Shown: piece after piece, positions 43,357 through 52,938 of the stretch
How the letters are laid out: each line of letters begins with the position of its first letter
Numbering within the stretch: the stretch's first letter is position 1
Assembly: GCA_963696325.1 (NCBI GenBank)
Contig: CAVOJV010000071.1
Coordinates: 1-64,000 of the forward strand
Reading direction: 5' to 3'
Origin: CAVOJV01 sp963696325
GTDB taxonomy: Bacteria > Pseudomonadota > Gammaproteobacteria > Competibacterales > Competibacteraceae
DNA: 64,000 bases
Notes under the pieces: generated by a model
What the model saw: only the letters and a program-made list of their open reading frames with translations
What the model was told of the DNA's origin: nothing
Database searches by the model: none
Translations under genes and position numbers: made by a program

Positions 43357-44544
43357 ATGATGCGATCTTTCTCCGTTGCCCGGTTGCCACGCATCGAGTT
43401 CGGCGCCGGGTCCATCGTACGCCTGCCGGAGTTGCTTGCCCAATACGGGCGGCGGGTGCTGCTGGTGACTGGCGCTCACTCATTGCAGGCTTCCCCGCAC
43501 TGGCAACGGTCGCTGGAGGGTTTGAAAAAAGCCGGTATCGATTGGGAGCATATCGTGGTTGCCGATGAGCCATCGCCGCCCCTGGTCGATGCGGCGGTGC
43601 GGCGACTGGGTGCTGCGGATATCGAGGTCGTGGCCGGGGTTGGTGGCGGCAGCGTACTGGATGCCGCCAAGGCCATCGCCGGGCTGCTGCCTAGCGGTGA
43701 TTCCGTGATGGATTATCTGGAAGGTGTGGGACCGGAAAGACCTTATCGCGGGCCATCGATGCCTTTTATCGCCGTGCCAACTACGGCCGGCACTGGCAGC
43801 GAGGCCACCAAGAACGCCGTGCTCAGCGTGCGTGGCGAGACTGGCTTTAAAAAGTCTTTTCGCCATGAATTGCTGGTGCCGGAGTACGCTCTGGTGGACC
43901 CGGATATGCTGGCCACCTGTCCGCCGCCACAGATCGCCGCCAACGCCATGGATGCCTTTACCCAACTGCTGGAGTCTTATGTTTCCCTGAACGCCAACCC
44001 GTTTACCGACGCGCTCGCGGAAAGCGGCATGAACGCTGTTCGCCAGGGCCTGTTCGTCTGGTATGAAGGCGGCGAAGAGGCGGCCGCCGGGCGTGCCGGG
44101 CTGGCCTACGCGGCGTTGGCCTCGGGCATCTGCCTGGCGCAGACAGGGCTGGGTTCGGTGCACGGTCTGGCATCCCCCTTGGGAGCTTTTTTCCCGATAC
44201 CCCATGGCGTGATCTGCGGTACCTTGGTGGCTGCCGCCACCAGCGCCAACATTGATGCCCTGGGAGTGCGTGATCGTGACGGCCTGGCGCTAGATAAATA
44301 TGCGCGGGTTGGCAATCTCCTGAAAGGCAAGCAGCATAACAATCCCAGCAATGCTCACGAGTCCCTGGTGCTCATCCTGACCGAGTGGACTGAGCGCTTG
44401 AAGCTGCCGCCGCTGAGCGTTTATGGGATTCAGGAAGCGGATCTGCCCCGCATCGTCGCTCATTGCCGGGGGGGCAGCATGAAGACCAATCCGATCGTTC
44501 TCAGCGACGAAGAACTGACGGCTATTCTGCGTCAGCGTTTGTAG
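43357..44544 (+). CDS. Iron-containing (group III) alcohol dehydrogenase-like protein
   Basis: A 395-residue dehydroquinate-synthase/iron-ADH fold protein. GVGGGSVLDAAKAIAGLL binds the nucleotide and VPTTAGTGSEATKNAVL is the family signature. The metal site should be D-x3-H ... H ... H. Here the first pair reads DAFTQLLE, with Gln where His is usual, while the later His residues (GSVHGLASPLGAFFPIPHG) are present. That change may alter metal use or activity. GGGAGGATG precedes the ATG. It is likely cotranscribed with the permease upstream and the phosphodiesterase downstream (28-base gap). Substrate unknown. Confidence 0.88.
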   Translation: MMRSFSVARLPRIEFGAGSIVRLPELLAQYGRRVLLVTGAHSLQASPHWQRSLEGLKKAGIDWEHIVVADEPSPPLVDAAVRRLGAADIEVVAGVGGGSVLDAAKAIAGLLPSGDSVMDYLEGVGPERPYRGPSMPFIAVPTTAGTGSEATKNAVLSVRGETGFKKSFRHELLVPEYALVDPDMLATCPPPQIAANAMDAFTQLLESYVSLNANPFTDALAESGMNAVRQGLFVWYEGGEEAAAGRAGLAYAALASGICLAQTGLGSVHGLASPLGAFFPIPHGVICGTLVAAATSANIDALGVRDRDGLALDKYARVGNLLKGKQHNNPSNAHESLVLILTEWTERLKLPPLSVYGIQEADLPRIVAHCRGGSMKTNPIVLSDEELTAILRQRL

Positions 44545-44571
44545 GACAGCCGCCCTCTGGAGTCGCTTCGC

Positions 44572-45324
44572 ATGGATATCATCGCCCACCGCGGGGCTTC
44601 GGCTCATGCCCCGGAGAACACGTTGGCTGCCTTCCGCCTGGCCTGGGACGCGGGCGCCGATGGCATCGAACTGGATGTGCATCTGAGCGGTGACGGCCGG
44701 GTGATGGTGCATCACGACGCCGATACCCTCCGTAGCGCGGGGGTGGCTTTGACACTGGCGCAAACTCATAGTGCCATCCTGCGTGATTTGGATGTAGGGC
44801 TATGGAGGGATGAAGCATTTTTCGGCGAGGCCATGCCCTTCCTGGAGGAGGTCTTGGCGGCGGCACCCACCGGCGGTAAGGCCCTAGTCGAGATAAAATG
44901 CGGTCCCGAAATTATTCTGGCTTTGCAGGCGGCGCTGGCGCAGAGCGCTGCCCGATTGCAGCTTGCCCTGATCGCAATGCGCCTGAATGTGCTGGTGGCG
45001 TGCCGTGCTGCGATGCCGGACATTCCCTGTTATTGGGTGATCCCCTGCGTTGGACTGGAAGGGCAGGAAACCTGGTCGCCACATCCCCTGGACTTGATCG
45101 AACAGGCTAAAGGTCATGATGTGGCTGGCCTGGACCCGGATTATCGGGGTATCAGCGCCGAGTTTTCCGCTGCCGTTCGCGATGCCGGTTTGGGTCTCAT
45201 CACCTGGACGGTGAATGATCCCGCAGCGGCTCGCAGGCTGCGGGATCTGGGCGTGGATGCCATCACTACCAATTACCCGGCGGCGATGCGGCAGGCTCTC
45301 GCTAGTGATGGATGGGACCGCTAA
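44572..45324 (+). CDS. Glycerophosphodiester phosphodiesterase
   Basis: A 250-residue cytoplasmic (UgpQ-size) GDPD enzyme that hydrolyses glycerophosphodiesters to glycerol-3-phosphate and an alcohol. Catalytic motifs are HRGASAHAPENTLAAF (His6 and the PENT block), GIELDVHLSGDGRVMVHHD (metal ligands Glu and Asp and the second catalytic His), and the C-terminal LGLITWTVNDPAAARRL and GVDAITTNYP blocks. No signal peptide, unlike periplasmic GlpQ. It ends 18 bases before the convergent thiO stop. Confidence 0.93.
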   Translation: MDIIAHRGASAHAPENTLAAFRLAWDAGADGIELDVHLSGDGRVMVHHDADTLRSAGVALTLAQTHSAILRDLDVGLWRDEAFFGEAMPFLEEVLAAAPTGGKALVEIKCGPEIILALQAALAQSAARLQLALIAMRLNVLVACRAAMPDIPCYWVIPCVGLEGQETWSPHPLDLIEQAKGHDVAGLDPDYRGISAEFSAAVRDAGLGLITWTVNDPAAARRLRDLGVDAITTNYPAAMRQALASDGWDR

Positions 45325-45342
45325 TCGGTGGGGAGTTATTCT

Positions 45343-46428
45343 CTAATGGGTGGCAAGGCTGTAGGGCGCCGGGTCTAAAGCAGGTCTCCGCCCGAGCATG
45401 AGATCCGCCAGCAGAGACGCCGAGGCTGGTCCTAAAACGAGACCGTTGCGGAAGTGGCCGGCGTTCACGTACAGATCATGGATGGCGGGATGCGGGCCGA
45501 TGAAGGGGATGCCGGCTGGCGAGCCGGGGCGCAGTCCGGCCCACTGCTGTTCGATCGCGCAGTCGGCCAGGGCGGGAATCAATTCCAGCGCTGCCTGCTG
45601 CAATTCTGCTCTAGCCGCTGGCGTGGTGGATTTATCGAAGCCTACCTGTTCGACGGTACTGCCCACCAAGATGCGGCCATCGCGCCGCGGGATGAGATAA
45701 TGGGAACCTGCCATGACGATATGTCTTACCAAGCCGGGTTGACCGCGAAACAGAAGCATTTGCCCTCGCACCGGCATGACTCCCAGATGCTGGCCAAGCG
45801 GTTTCAGCAACTCTGCGCTCCAGGCGCCTCCGGCCAGAACTACCGTGTCAGCCTCGAATTTGCCCCCGGTGGTGTCCACGCCCTGAATACGATTGGTGTG
45901 AATCAACAGGCTATGCACGTGAGTGTGTTCCCGGATCTGCACCCCCCGCTTGTGCAGGCTGGCCTTGAGCGCCTTGACCAGGCGGGGACTGCGGATCTGA
46001 GCCACCTGAGGCATCCACAGTACTCCGCCGCGGGGCGCGCCTAGCGCTGGTTCCAGGGCGTATTCAGCACCGCCGCTCACCTGCTGTAGGTCAATACCAT
46101 GAGTGGCCGCCCAAGTCAGGGCCTGGGTTTGATCTATCACATTCAACATTAAGCAACCGCTGGCGGTCCATTCTGGATCGATGCCGGTTTCTTCCCGCAA
46201 TTCCTCCGCCAACAAGGAATGCTGCGCCTGGCTCGATTCTGCCAGGCTGTTGATGGCTTCGGCATAGCGCCACGGGTACAGGGGAGACAGGATTCCCCCA
46301 CCCGCCCAGGAAGCCTCTCGGCCTGTTTCACCACGTTCGACTAAAGTCACCGCAAGGCCACTCTGGACCATTGCGCGGGCAGTGAGCAGGCCAATCACAC
46401 CACCGCCGATAACGATGCAGTTTTTCAC
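45343..46428 (-). CDS. thiO: Glycine oxidase ThiO
   Basis: ThiO oxidises glycine to iminoglycine for the thiazole ring of thiamin. The 361-residue flavoprotein begins with the FAD Rossmann motif CIVIGGGVIGLLTARAM and continues with SWAGGGILSPLYPWRY, characteristic of ThiO within the DAO family. Near the end GLRPGSPAGIPFIGPHP and YVNAGHFRNGLVLGPASA form the flavin/substrate block typical of glycine oxidases. No thiS/thiG genes are adjacent. No TPP riboswitch is seen in the short upstream gap; the glycine-zipper gene lies 33 bases upstream on the same strand. Confidence 0.92.
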   Translation of the reverse strand: MKNCIVIGGGVIGLLTARAMVQSGLAVTLVERGETGREASWAGGGILSPLYPWRYAEAINSLAESSQAQHSLLAEELREETGIDPEWTASGCLMLNVIDQTQALTWAATHGIDLQQVSGGAEYALEPALGAPRGGVLWMPQVAQIRSPRLVKALKASLHKRGVQIREHTHVHSLLIHTNRIQGVDTTGGKFEADTVVLAGGAWSAELLKPLGQHLGVMPVRGQMLLFRGQPGLVRHIVMAGSHYLIPRRDGRILVGSTVEQVGFDKSTTPAARAELQQAALELIPALADCAIEQQWAGLRPGSPAGIPFIGPHPAIHDLYVNAGHFRNGLVLGPASASLLADLMLGRRPALDPAPYSLATH

Positions 46429-46461
46429 GTTGAACGCTTCGTCAGCCGCCTGGATAACCGA

Positions 46462-46803
46462 TCAATCGTCATAGTCACCATAATATCTGTGCTTGTTCTT
46501 GTAGTGACCACGATGCCAGCCGTTATCGTGACGATCCACATAGATTACTTCGCGTCGGGGTCGTTCTACATAGATGACCCGCCTGGGTTCCTGGCGGCGA
46601 GTGGTGAAAGCGGTTCCAACGGCACCCCCGACGGCTGAACCCAGAATGGCGCCATTGCGGCCGCCTAATTCCGAGCCTAACAGAGCACCCACGCCTCCGC
46701 CCAGGGCACCCCCCAGTAAGGCATCGGTATCCAGGTTGCCGGCAAGCGCGGGTACCGACCCAAGTAGCAGCAATGACAACACGGTGGAGGGGATGATTTT
46801 CAT
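46462..46803 (-). CDS. Exported glycine-zipper protein
   Basis: A 113-residue protein with a signal peptide (TVLSLLLLGSVPALAG, cleaved near residue 22), a glycine-zipper segment (LLGGALGGGVGALLGSELGG, then ILGSAVGGAVGTAF) and a basic, Tyr/His-rich tail (HRGHYKNKHRYYGDYDD). It has no lipobox. Such proteins insert in or span the outer membrane region. AGGTGTGC precedes the ATG. It differs from the two lipoproteins in the stress block. The 214 bases upstream, toward the divergent metallophosphoesterase gene, are AT-rich and should hold both promoters. Confidence 0.82.
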   Translation of the reverse strand: MKIIPSTVLSLLLLGSVPALAGNLDTDALLGGALGGGVGALLGSELGGRNGAILGSAVGGAVGTAFTTRRQEPRRVIYVERPRREVIYVDRHDNGWHRGHYKNKHRYYGDYDD

Positions 46804-47017
46804 GCTAGCACACCTCTTGAAATGATCATGAATTATTATGTACTTACTATTTCACAATAAATATGAACCTCGCCTGAACGGCATATCATGCCTTTCTATT
46901 GCTTGCGGTAACCAAGCCATAATGACCCCATTCGAAGGACAAATAAGGCATTTCTCTTGGATAATGGCATGTGATGTGCCTTAGAATGGGATGACTTGAT
47001 GGAGTGAGGGATAAAAA

Positions 47018-48058
47018 ATGAACCATGATCGCCGGACAAGACCAATGCCCAAGGCTACAAGTTCAACTAATTCTCAGACCATATCTGGTAGGAACGGCGT
47101 GGTCATTGAGAAATCCGTTCTCGATATGAAGAAATTGCAAAAGCGGATTGGTCGGGTGCATTTCAACCAGCGCTTAGGTATTGAAGCCGATCATGCTGCT
47201 GATGTGTTCGGGCGCGGGCGGACCTTTTTTCATATTGAGAATTGGAGTGCGGCACACTCTTTCATCCGTCTGGTCCTGAAGTGCCTGGGACTATACTGGT
47301 GGGGCCGCCGCAATGCCTCGGCTATCCGGATTCGCCATAACGAGGTAACTCTGCCCAATCTGCCGGCCGCCTTCGACGGGTTCAAGTTGCTGCAGCTTAG
47401 TGATTTGCATCTGGATATGGACGGCGACTATCCGCTGGTGCTGATTGAGCGGCTGCAACAGGTTGAATATGATATTTGTGTAATTACTGGCGATTTCCGG
47501 GCCAAGACCTTCGGGTCCTTTGATGCCGCTCTGGCCGGGCTGGAGCGGGTGCGACCTCATATCCATCGGCCGATCTATGCAGTGCTTGGCAATCATGATT
47601 CCATCAGAATGGTGCCCGCCATGGAGGAAATGGGGATTAAGTGCCTCTTGAATGAAACGGTGACCGTTAAGCGCGAGAATGCTGCTATCTATCTAGCTGG
47701 CATCGATGATCCTCATTATTTTCAAGTGGATAATTTGGAGAAGGTGGCCCAGGATATCACCTCTGAGACCGCTGCCATCCTGCTGTCGCATTCTCCGGAG
47801 ACCTATCGCCGGGCGGCCCATGCGGGATTTGATTTGATGCTGAGCGGGCATACTCACGGTGGCCAGATCTGTCTGCCCGGCGGGATAGCGCTCATGACGA
47901 ATGCTAGTTGTCCCCGGCGTTATTGTGCGGGTGCCTGGCGGTACCAAGCCATGCTGGGATATACCTCGGTTGGGTCGGGATCATCCGTTGTGGAGGTGCG
48001 CTTTAATTGCGCTCCTGAAATCACCCTGCATCATCTGCGATTAGCACACCCTCAATAA
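47018..48058 (+). CDS. Calcineurin-like metallophosphoesterase (YkuE/YaeI-like)
   Basis: The 346-residue protein shows all five metallophosphoesterase motifs: LSDLHLD, VITGDF, GNHD, LSHSPE and GHTHGGQ. The two-metal site is thus complete. The preceding ~110 residues are a divergent N-terminal extension without a clear signal peptide. The last motif (LSGHTHGGQICLPGG) is typical of the YkuE/YaeI branch, which can act on membrane-associated phosphodiesters. GAGTGAGGG precedes the ATG. Its 3' end overlaps the convergent CarS-like gene by seven bases. Confidence 0.9.
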   Translation: MNHDRRTRPMPKATSSTNSQTISGRNGVVIEKSVLDMKKLQKRIGRVHFNQRLGIEADHAADVFGRGRTFFHIENWSAAHSFIRLVLKCLGLYWWGRRNASAIRIRHNEVTLPNLPAAFDGFKLLQLSDLHLDMDGDYPLVLIERLQQVEYDICVITGDFRAKTFGSFDAALAGLERVRPHIHRPIYAVLGNHDSIRMVPAMEEMGIKCLLNETVTVKRENAAIYLAGIDDPHYFQVDNLEKVAQDITSETAAILLSHSPETYRRAAHAGFDLMLSGHTHGGQICLPGGIALMTNASCPRRYCAGAWRYQAMLGYTSVGSGSSVVEVRFNCAPEITLHHLRLAHPQ

Positions 48059-48537
48059 GGGTGCTTGCGTACCCTCAGCAGATAAAGTATCCGCGACAAT
48101 GCCAATTCGAGGACCATAAAACCTGCCACCATTTCCAGGACGACTAGCCAGTCGATCTCGAAGGCATCTTTCACCGCCAGCAGCGGCAACAGGCACTCTA
48201 GTATCTGATCCAAACCCAGCGCCATGCTGCTGGATGCCATGCCCAGACGGCGCTTGATGAAACTGGATACTATGTCTCCCAGCATGGCGAAAGAACCGAT
48301 TGTGAGTCCCATGTAGGTCGGCAAGTCGAGTAGCCAGGCCATGACAGCGGTAGCAGTCATGGCAAGCAATATACCCCGCCACGTTTTGGAGTCTCCCAGC
48401 AGGCGATAACCATCGGCCAGTATGCAACCACCATCAACTGGCCAAGCACACCATTTTCCGAGTAAAGCCGTGCCTAATATCGGCGCGCCATTGGCTACGA
48501 TAATTAAGAAAAGCAGTTGGAATTCTGTAAGTTGCAT
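48052..48537 (-). CDS. CarS-like (CDP-archaeol synthase superfamily) membrane protein
   Basis: A 161-residue protein with four or five hydrophobic helices and the cytidylyltransferase-like block GDSKTWRG followed by GDIVSSFIKRRLGM and DQILECLLP. These match the DUF46/CarS family, which in archaea activates lipid with CTP. Bacterial homologues exist but their substrate is unknown. The overlap of seven bases with the convergent phosphoesterase gene may impose antisense interference. An alternative view is a shortened CdsA relative. Confidence 0.82.
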   Translation of the reverse strand: MQLTEFQLLFLIIVANGAPILGTALLGKWCAWPVDGGCILADGYRLLGDSKTWRGILLAMTATAVMAWLLDLPTYMGLTIGSFAMLGDIVSSFIKRRLGMASSSMALGLDQILECLLPLLAVKDAFEIDWLVVLEMVAGFMVLELALSRILYLLRVRKHPY

Positions 48538-48707
48538 GATATTTCCAAAAACCTCCTGGCGGTTGCGAGCGTCGCAAGGTCGGTTGGTTCGATCTCTGGC
48601 ATTCGCATCAAGCCTCCATTGGCTATCATCACTACCGCTGGTTGGTCTGCTAGCATCCTAAAGGATGCCACTTTGAACAATATAAATAATAGCTCCATGA
48701 GGATGTC

Positions 48708-49469
48708 ATGCCATTTCAGACCTTGGATAATGAACAATTGTTTTTTACGGTGCAGGAGTGTGATTGCCCGCATGCTGTCGTACTGGTGCATGGCGCTGGT
48801 GCCGACCATAGCCATTGGCCTGCGGAGTTGACAGGCATGCCGGGTTACGCCGTCTATTGCTTGGACCTGCCTGGACACGGACAATCGACGGGGCGTGGCC
48901 GGCTCAGCGTGGCCGACTACGCCGTGTCTGTGGCGGCTTTTGTGGATAAACGCGGATTGGCTCGGGTGACTCTGTGCGGGCATTCCATGGGCGGCGCTAT
49001 CGTGCAGGCCCTGGCCTTGGACCATCCTGCCTGGCTGGACGCGATCGTGCTGGTGGGTTCGGGAGCGCGACTGAAGGTAATGCCAGCACTGCTGGAGCAG
49101 TTGGGGACCGATTTCCCCGCCGCCGTGGATGTCATCTGCCAGGCGCTATTCGGTCCAGCGACTCCTTCGGCCATGATAGCGGCAGAGCGGGAGCGTTATC
49201 TGACCACCGACTGGCGGTCGGTCCGCGATGATTTGCTCGCCTGCGATGCGTTTGATATAACAGCTCGCCTGAGTGAGATCGCGACACCCACTCTGGTAGT
49301 GACCGGTGACGCCGACGTCATGACCCCCGTTAAGTATGGCCAGTTCCTGAAAGACAGTATACCAGGCGCCCAAATGGCGGTGATTGCTGGCGCCGGCCAC
49401 ATGGTCGCACGGGAAAAGCCCCTAGAATTCATCAGCGTCGTGGCGGCATTTCTCAGCACGATTCACTGA
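48708..49469 (+). CDS. Alpha/beta-fold hydrolase
   Basis: The 253-residue enzyme shows the full triad context: oxyanion strand VVLVHGAGADHSHW, nucleophile elbow GHSMGG (Ser), Asp in VVTGDADVMTP and His in GAGHMVAREKP. It is a typical soluble esterase/lipase-like hydrolase of the peroxidase/MhpC group; the substrate cannot be inferred. The upstream 170 bases before the ATG show no further gene. Confidence 0.92.
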   Translation: MPFQTLDNEQLFFTVQECDCPHAVVLVHGAGADHSHWPAELTGMPGYAVYCLDLPGHGQSTGRGRLSVADYAVSVAAFVDKRGLARVTLCGHSMGGAIVQALALDHPAWLDAIVLVGSGARLKVMPALLEQLGTDFPAAVDVICQALFGPATPSAMIAAERERYLTTDWRSVRDDLLACDAFDITARLSEIATPTLVVTGDADVMTPVKYGQFLKDSIPGAQMAVIAGAGHMVAREKPLEFISVVAAFLSTIH

Positions 49470-49509
49470 GGAAATCCGGCGGACAGCCCTCTACCCTGCC
49501 AAGGCGGCA

Positions 49510-51384
49510 TCAGATCTCCACCAGCGTACCCAGTTCGACGACGCGGTTGGTGGGGATGCGGAAGAAGTCGGTGGCGCTCTGCGCATTGCGCAGCATCCAG
49601 ATGAAGAAGAGTTCGCGCCACAACATCATCGGCGGCGCCAGCTTGGGCACCACCACCTCTCGGCTGAGGAAGAACGAGGTTTTGTCGAGGTCGAACTCGA
49701 GGCCCTTCTTCCCGCACGCCGCCAGCGCCTGAGGCATGTCCGGCTGCTCCATGAAGCCATAGCGCACGAACACCCGGTAGAAGCTCTTGCTGAGGTCGAT
49801 GATCTCGATCCGGTCCTGGTCGGCAACGTAGGGCACTTCGGCGCTGAGGACGGTGACGAGCACGTTGCGGGCGTGCAGCACCTCGTTATGCTTGATGTTG
49901 TGCAGTAGCGCCGAGGGCGCGCCATCGGGCCGGCTGGTCAGGTAGACGGCGGTGCTGCTAACCCGCTTCAGGGGCGCCTTTTCGATAGAACGGATGAACT
50001 GGTCGAGGGGCATGGTCAGGTTGCCCATCTCCTGGAACAGGAGCTGCCGGCCCCGCCTCCAGGTGGTCAGCGTGGTGAAGGACGCAATCGCGACCACGAT
50101 GGGGAACCAGCCGCCCTGCAGCAGCTTGATGGCGTTGGCGGAGAAAAAGGCGACATCCACCAGCAGCAGGCCAGCGAGCAGGGGCGCGGCGAGCCAGGGA
50201 TTCCAGTGCCAGGCGAGGAAGACGACGAACGACACCAGGATCGTGTCGATCATCATCGTGCCGGTTACCGCGATCCCGTACGCCGCCGCGAGGTTGCTGG
50301 AGGACTGGAAACCAAACACCAGCGCCATCACGGCGAGGTAGAGCGTCCAGTTGGTGAACGGAACGTAGATCTGTCCGGCTTCCATGTGGGAGGTGTGGAC
50401 GATCCTCATCCGCGGCAGATAACCGAGCTGGACGGCCTGCCGCGCCACCGAGAACGCACCCGAAATCACCGCTTGCGAGGCGATCACCGTCGCCGCCGTG
50501 GCCAACACCACCATGGGGATCAGCGCCCAGCCGGGCGCCAACAGGTAGAATGGGCTCTGGATCGCGGTCGGATCCGTGAGCAGCAGAGCGCCCTGTCCGT
50601 AGTAATTCAGCACCAAGGCCGGTAGCACGAAAGCGAACCAGGCGGCGCGGATCGGGAATTTGCCGAAATGCCCCATGTCGGTGTACAGCGCCTCGCCACC
50701 GGTCACCGCCAGGACGATCGCCCCGAGCGCGAGGAAGCTGTGCCAGGGATTGTGGATCAGAAACTCGACCGCATACACCGGGTTGAGCGCGGCCAGCACG
50801 GCCGGCGCTTCCCACACGCTGATCGCGCCGAGAACCGCGAGTATGCCGAACCAAGCGCACATGACGGGGCCGAAGAATCGGCCGACGACGCCGGTGCCAT
50901 GCTTTTGAATCCAGAACAGGCCGGTCAGGACGATCGCGGTGATCGGCAGGATGTATTCCTTGAGCCCCGGCGCGACCACATTCAGCCCCTCGACCGCGCT
51001 GAGCACCGAGATGGCCGGCGTGATCATGCTATCGCCGTAGAACAGCGCGGCGGCGAAGATGCCGAGCATGGTCACGAACCACGTGGCTCGCGAGTGCTTG
51101 GTCAACTCCGTCACGCGGGCAAGCAGGGCCAAACTGCCGCCTTCGCCGCGGTTGTCGGCGCGCATGATGATGGCCACATACTTCAGCGTGACCAACGCCA
51201 TGATGGTCCAGAAGATCAGGGACAACACGCCGAGGATGCTCGCCGGTTCCACCGCCATGGGGTGGTGCCCGGCGAAGGTTTCCTTGAGCGCATATAGCGG
51301 GCTGGTGCCGATATCGCCAAAAACGACCCCGATCGCGCCGACGATTAGCGCCGACGGGCGGCTCGTGTTCTCATCCGCGGACAT
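49510..51384 (-). CDS. kup: Kup-type low-affinity potassium transporter
   Basis: Kup takes up K+ with protons across the inner membrane. The 624-residue product has the diagnostic start VGAIGVVFGDIGTSPLYALKE, about 12 transmembrane helices in the first ~430 residues with blocks such as ALYTDMGHFGKFPIR and GALLLTDP, and a ~190-residue cytoplasmic tail (LPLDQFIRSIEK, RVSSTAVYLTSRPDGAP, YGFMEQPDMPQAL). GGGAGGGC before the ATG at 51384 decides this start; an upstream in-frame ATG at 51453 is unlikely. The composition is more G+C-rich than the neighbours. Confidence 0.95.
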   Translation of the reverse strand: MSADENTSRPSALIVGAIGVVFGDIGTSPLYALKETFAGHHPMAVEPASILGVLSLIFWTIMALVTLKYVAIIMRADNRGEGGSLALLARVTELTKHSRATWFVTMLGIFAAALFYGDSMITPAISVLSAVEGLNVVAPGLKEYILPITAIVLTGLFWIQKHGTGVVGRFFGPVMCAWFGILAVLGAISVWEAPAVLAALNPVYAVEFLIHNPWHSFLALGAIVLAVTGGEALYTDMGHFGKFPIRAAWFAFVLPALVLNYYGQGALLLTDPTAIQSPFYLLAPGWALIPMVVLATAATVIASQAVISGAFSVARQAVQLGYLPRMRIVHTSHMEAGQIYVPFTNWTLYLAVMALVFGFQSSSNLAAAYGIAVTGTMMIDTILVSFVVFLAWHWNPWLAAPLLAGLLLVDVAFFSANAIKLLQGGWFPIVVAIASFTTLTTWRRGRQLLFQEMGNLTMPLDQFIRSIEKAPLKRVSSTAVYLTSRPDGAPSALLHNIKHNEVLHARNVLVTVLSAEVPYVADQDRIEIIDLSKSFYRVFVRYGFMEQPDMPQALAACGKKGLEFDLDKTSFFLSREVVVPKLAPPMMLWRELFFIWMLRNAQSATDFFRIPTNRVVELGTLVEI

Positions 51385-51547
51385 CGTGCTGCCCTCCCGG
51401 TTGGTTGTTGTTCGAATCCCGCCTGGTTCCTCGTCCATCGCCGGAGCCGGCAATGATGCAACGCATCATAAATTGCGACTGAAGCAAAATAATTGACATA
51501 GGTCAAGGAGAGGGGCGGGCATACTTCGCTGCATGTGGTTGGATTTT

Positions 51548-51967
51548 CTATCTGTTATGAGTCTTCTTGAAAACCTTGTGGCCAATGGGTGCGGCGGTTG
51601 TGGCAGACCACCAGCGAGGTGGCATCGATGAAGGCGATCCCGGTGTCCTCCCCCCGGCGGGTATGTAGGTAGGATACACATCGGCATCAGGGCGGTGGGA
51701 ATCAGCGCCACAGACCGACTGTAACTCAACAGGTTGAGGAACTCACCCGGGCAGTGCCGGCTCAGATGCAGCAGCAGGTAAAACGCGTTGAAATGGTGGT
51801 GCTGGGACTGATGGAAGTAGATCAACATCGTCATGATCTCCCCGAGCGTCAACCGGTTCGCACGCCGCCATTTCAGCTCGCCGCTGGTCAGGAGTTGGCG
51901 ATGCCAAGCGGGTAGGGGCAGCCGGCAGAACTTCATCGACGTCACAAAACAGGTCTTCGAAGCTCAT
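51548..51967 (-). pseudogene. Decayed IS982-family transposase
   Basis: The minus strand carries, across two or three frames, the typical IS982 start: FEDLFCDVDE, then LPAWHRQLLTSGELKWRRANRLTLGEIMTMLIYFHQS, HCPGEFLNLLSYSRSVAL, then a shifted GIAFIDATSLVVCHNRR. Frameshifts lie near 51930 and 51670 and the C-terminal two thirds are missing. Confidence 0.88.
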
Positions 51968-52062
51968 GGTGGGGGCTCTTGGGAGGGCGGTGATACCCAG
52001 GAACCTTGGCCGTTGCTGCCCAAGAACTACCCACCATCCTTATCCAGAACTCGCGTTAAATA

Positions 52063-52938
52063 TTAATTGCAAACGAGCTCGCTCTGACGGCGGGCGGCGG
52101 TGAAGGTGTTGAGCAGCAGACAGGCGATGGTCATAGGACCGACGCCTCCCGGCACCGGCGTGATGGCGCCGGCCACCTTCACGGCTTCCGCAAAATCCAC
52201 ATCCCCTACCAAACGGGTCTTGCCATCGCCCTTGGCGGTGCGGTTCATGCCCACGTCGATGACCGTGGCACCCGGCTTGATCCAATCTCTCTTGACCAGG
52301 TGCGGATGTCCCACTGCTACCACTAGAATATCGGCGCGGCGGCACTCGTCGGCCACTTGTCGGGTCTGGGAGTGGGCGATGGTGACCGTGCAGTTTTCCC
52401 GCAGCAGCAGAGTGGCCATGGGTTTGCCAACGATGTTGGAGCGTCCCAGAATCAGGGCCTTCAGACCGGTGAGATCGCCCAGTTGCTGCTTCAGCAGCAT
52501 CAGGCATCCTAGCGGCGTGCAGGGGACCATGCCTTCCCCGCCGCTGCTCAGCAGACCGACATTCATGGGATGGAAGCCGTCAACGTCCTTGGCGATGGCG
52601 ATAGCCCCGATTACGGCCGCCGGGTCGATCTGCGGGGGCAGCGGCAATTGGACCAGGATCCCGTGGACGGCGGGGTCGCGATTGAGGCGTTCGATCAGTG
52701 CCAGCAGGATTGGCTGCGACGTATCCGCCGGCAAGCGATACTCGAAGGAGGCCATACCTACCTCCTTGGCCTGACGGGCCTTGTTGCGCACATAGACCTG
52801 ACTGGCAGGATCATCGCCCACCACGATGACGGCAAGGCCCGGAGTGATGCCGTGAGCCTCCCCTAGGTCGTTTATCCGCCGGGCGATATCGGCGCGTAGT
52901 TTGATAGCGAAACGCTTGCCATCGATGATAGTGGTCAT
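52063..52938 (-). CDS. folD: Bifunctional methylene-THF dehydrogenase/methenyl-THF cyclohydrolase
   Basis: FolD interconverts 5,10-methylene- and 10-formyl-tetrahydrofolate in the cytoplasm. The 291-residue protein has YVRNKARQAKEVGM (with the catalytic Tyr and Lys), VHGILVQLPLP, KDVDGFHPMNVGLL, LILGRSNIVGKPMA and the end GGVGPMTIACLL. The ATG at 52938 matches the family start (MTTIIDGKRFAIKL); an upstream in-frame ATG is rejected. It is the last gene in a run with purU, which uses its product. Confidence 0.96.
   Translation of the reverse strand: MTTIIDGKRFAIKLRADIARRINDLGEAHGITPGLAVIVVGDDPASQVYVRNKARQAKEVGMASFEYRLPADTSQPILLALIERLNRDPAVHGILVQLPLPPQIDPAAVIGAIAIAKDVDGFHPMNVGLLSSGGEGMVPCTPLGCLMLLKQQLGDLTGLKALILGRSNIVGKPMATLLLRENCTVTIAHSQTRQVADECRRADILVVAVGHPHLVKRDWIKPGATVIDVGMNRTAKGDGKTRLVGDVDFAEAVKVAGAITPVPGGVGPMTIACLLLNTFTAARRQSELVCN

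Noticed and set aside
51405..51435. TTCGAATCCCGC resembles a tRNA T-loop
   Set aside because: The flanking bases do not form the five-pair T stem, and no acceptor, D or anticodon arm can be drawn; it lies in the kup leader.
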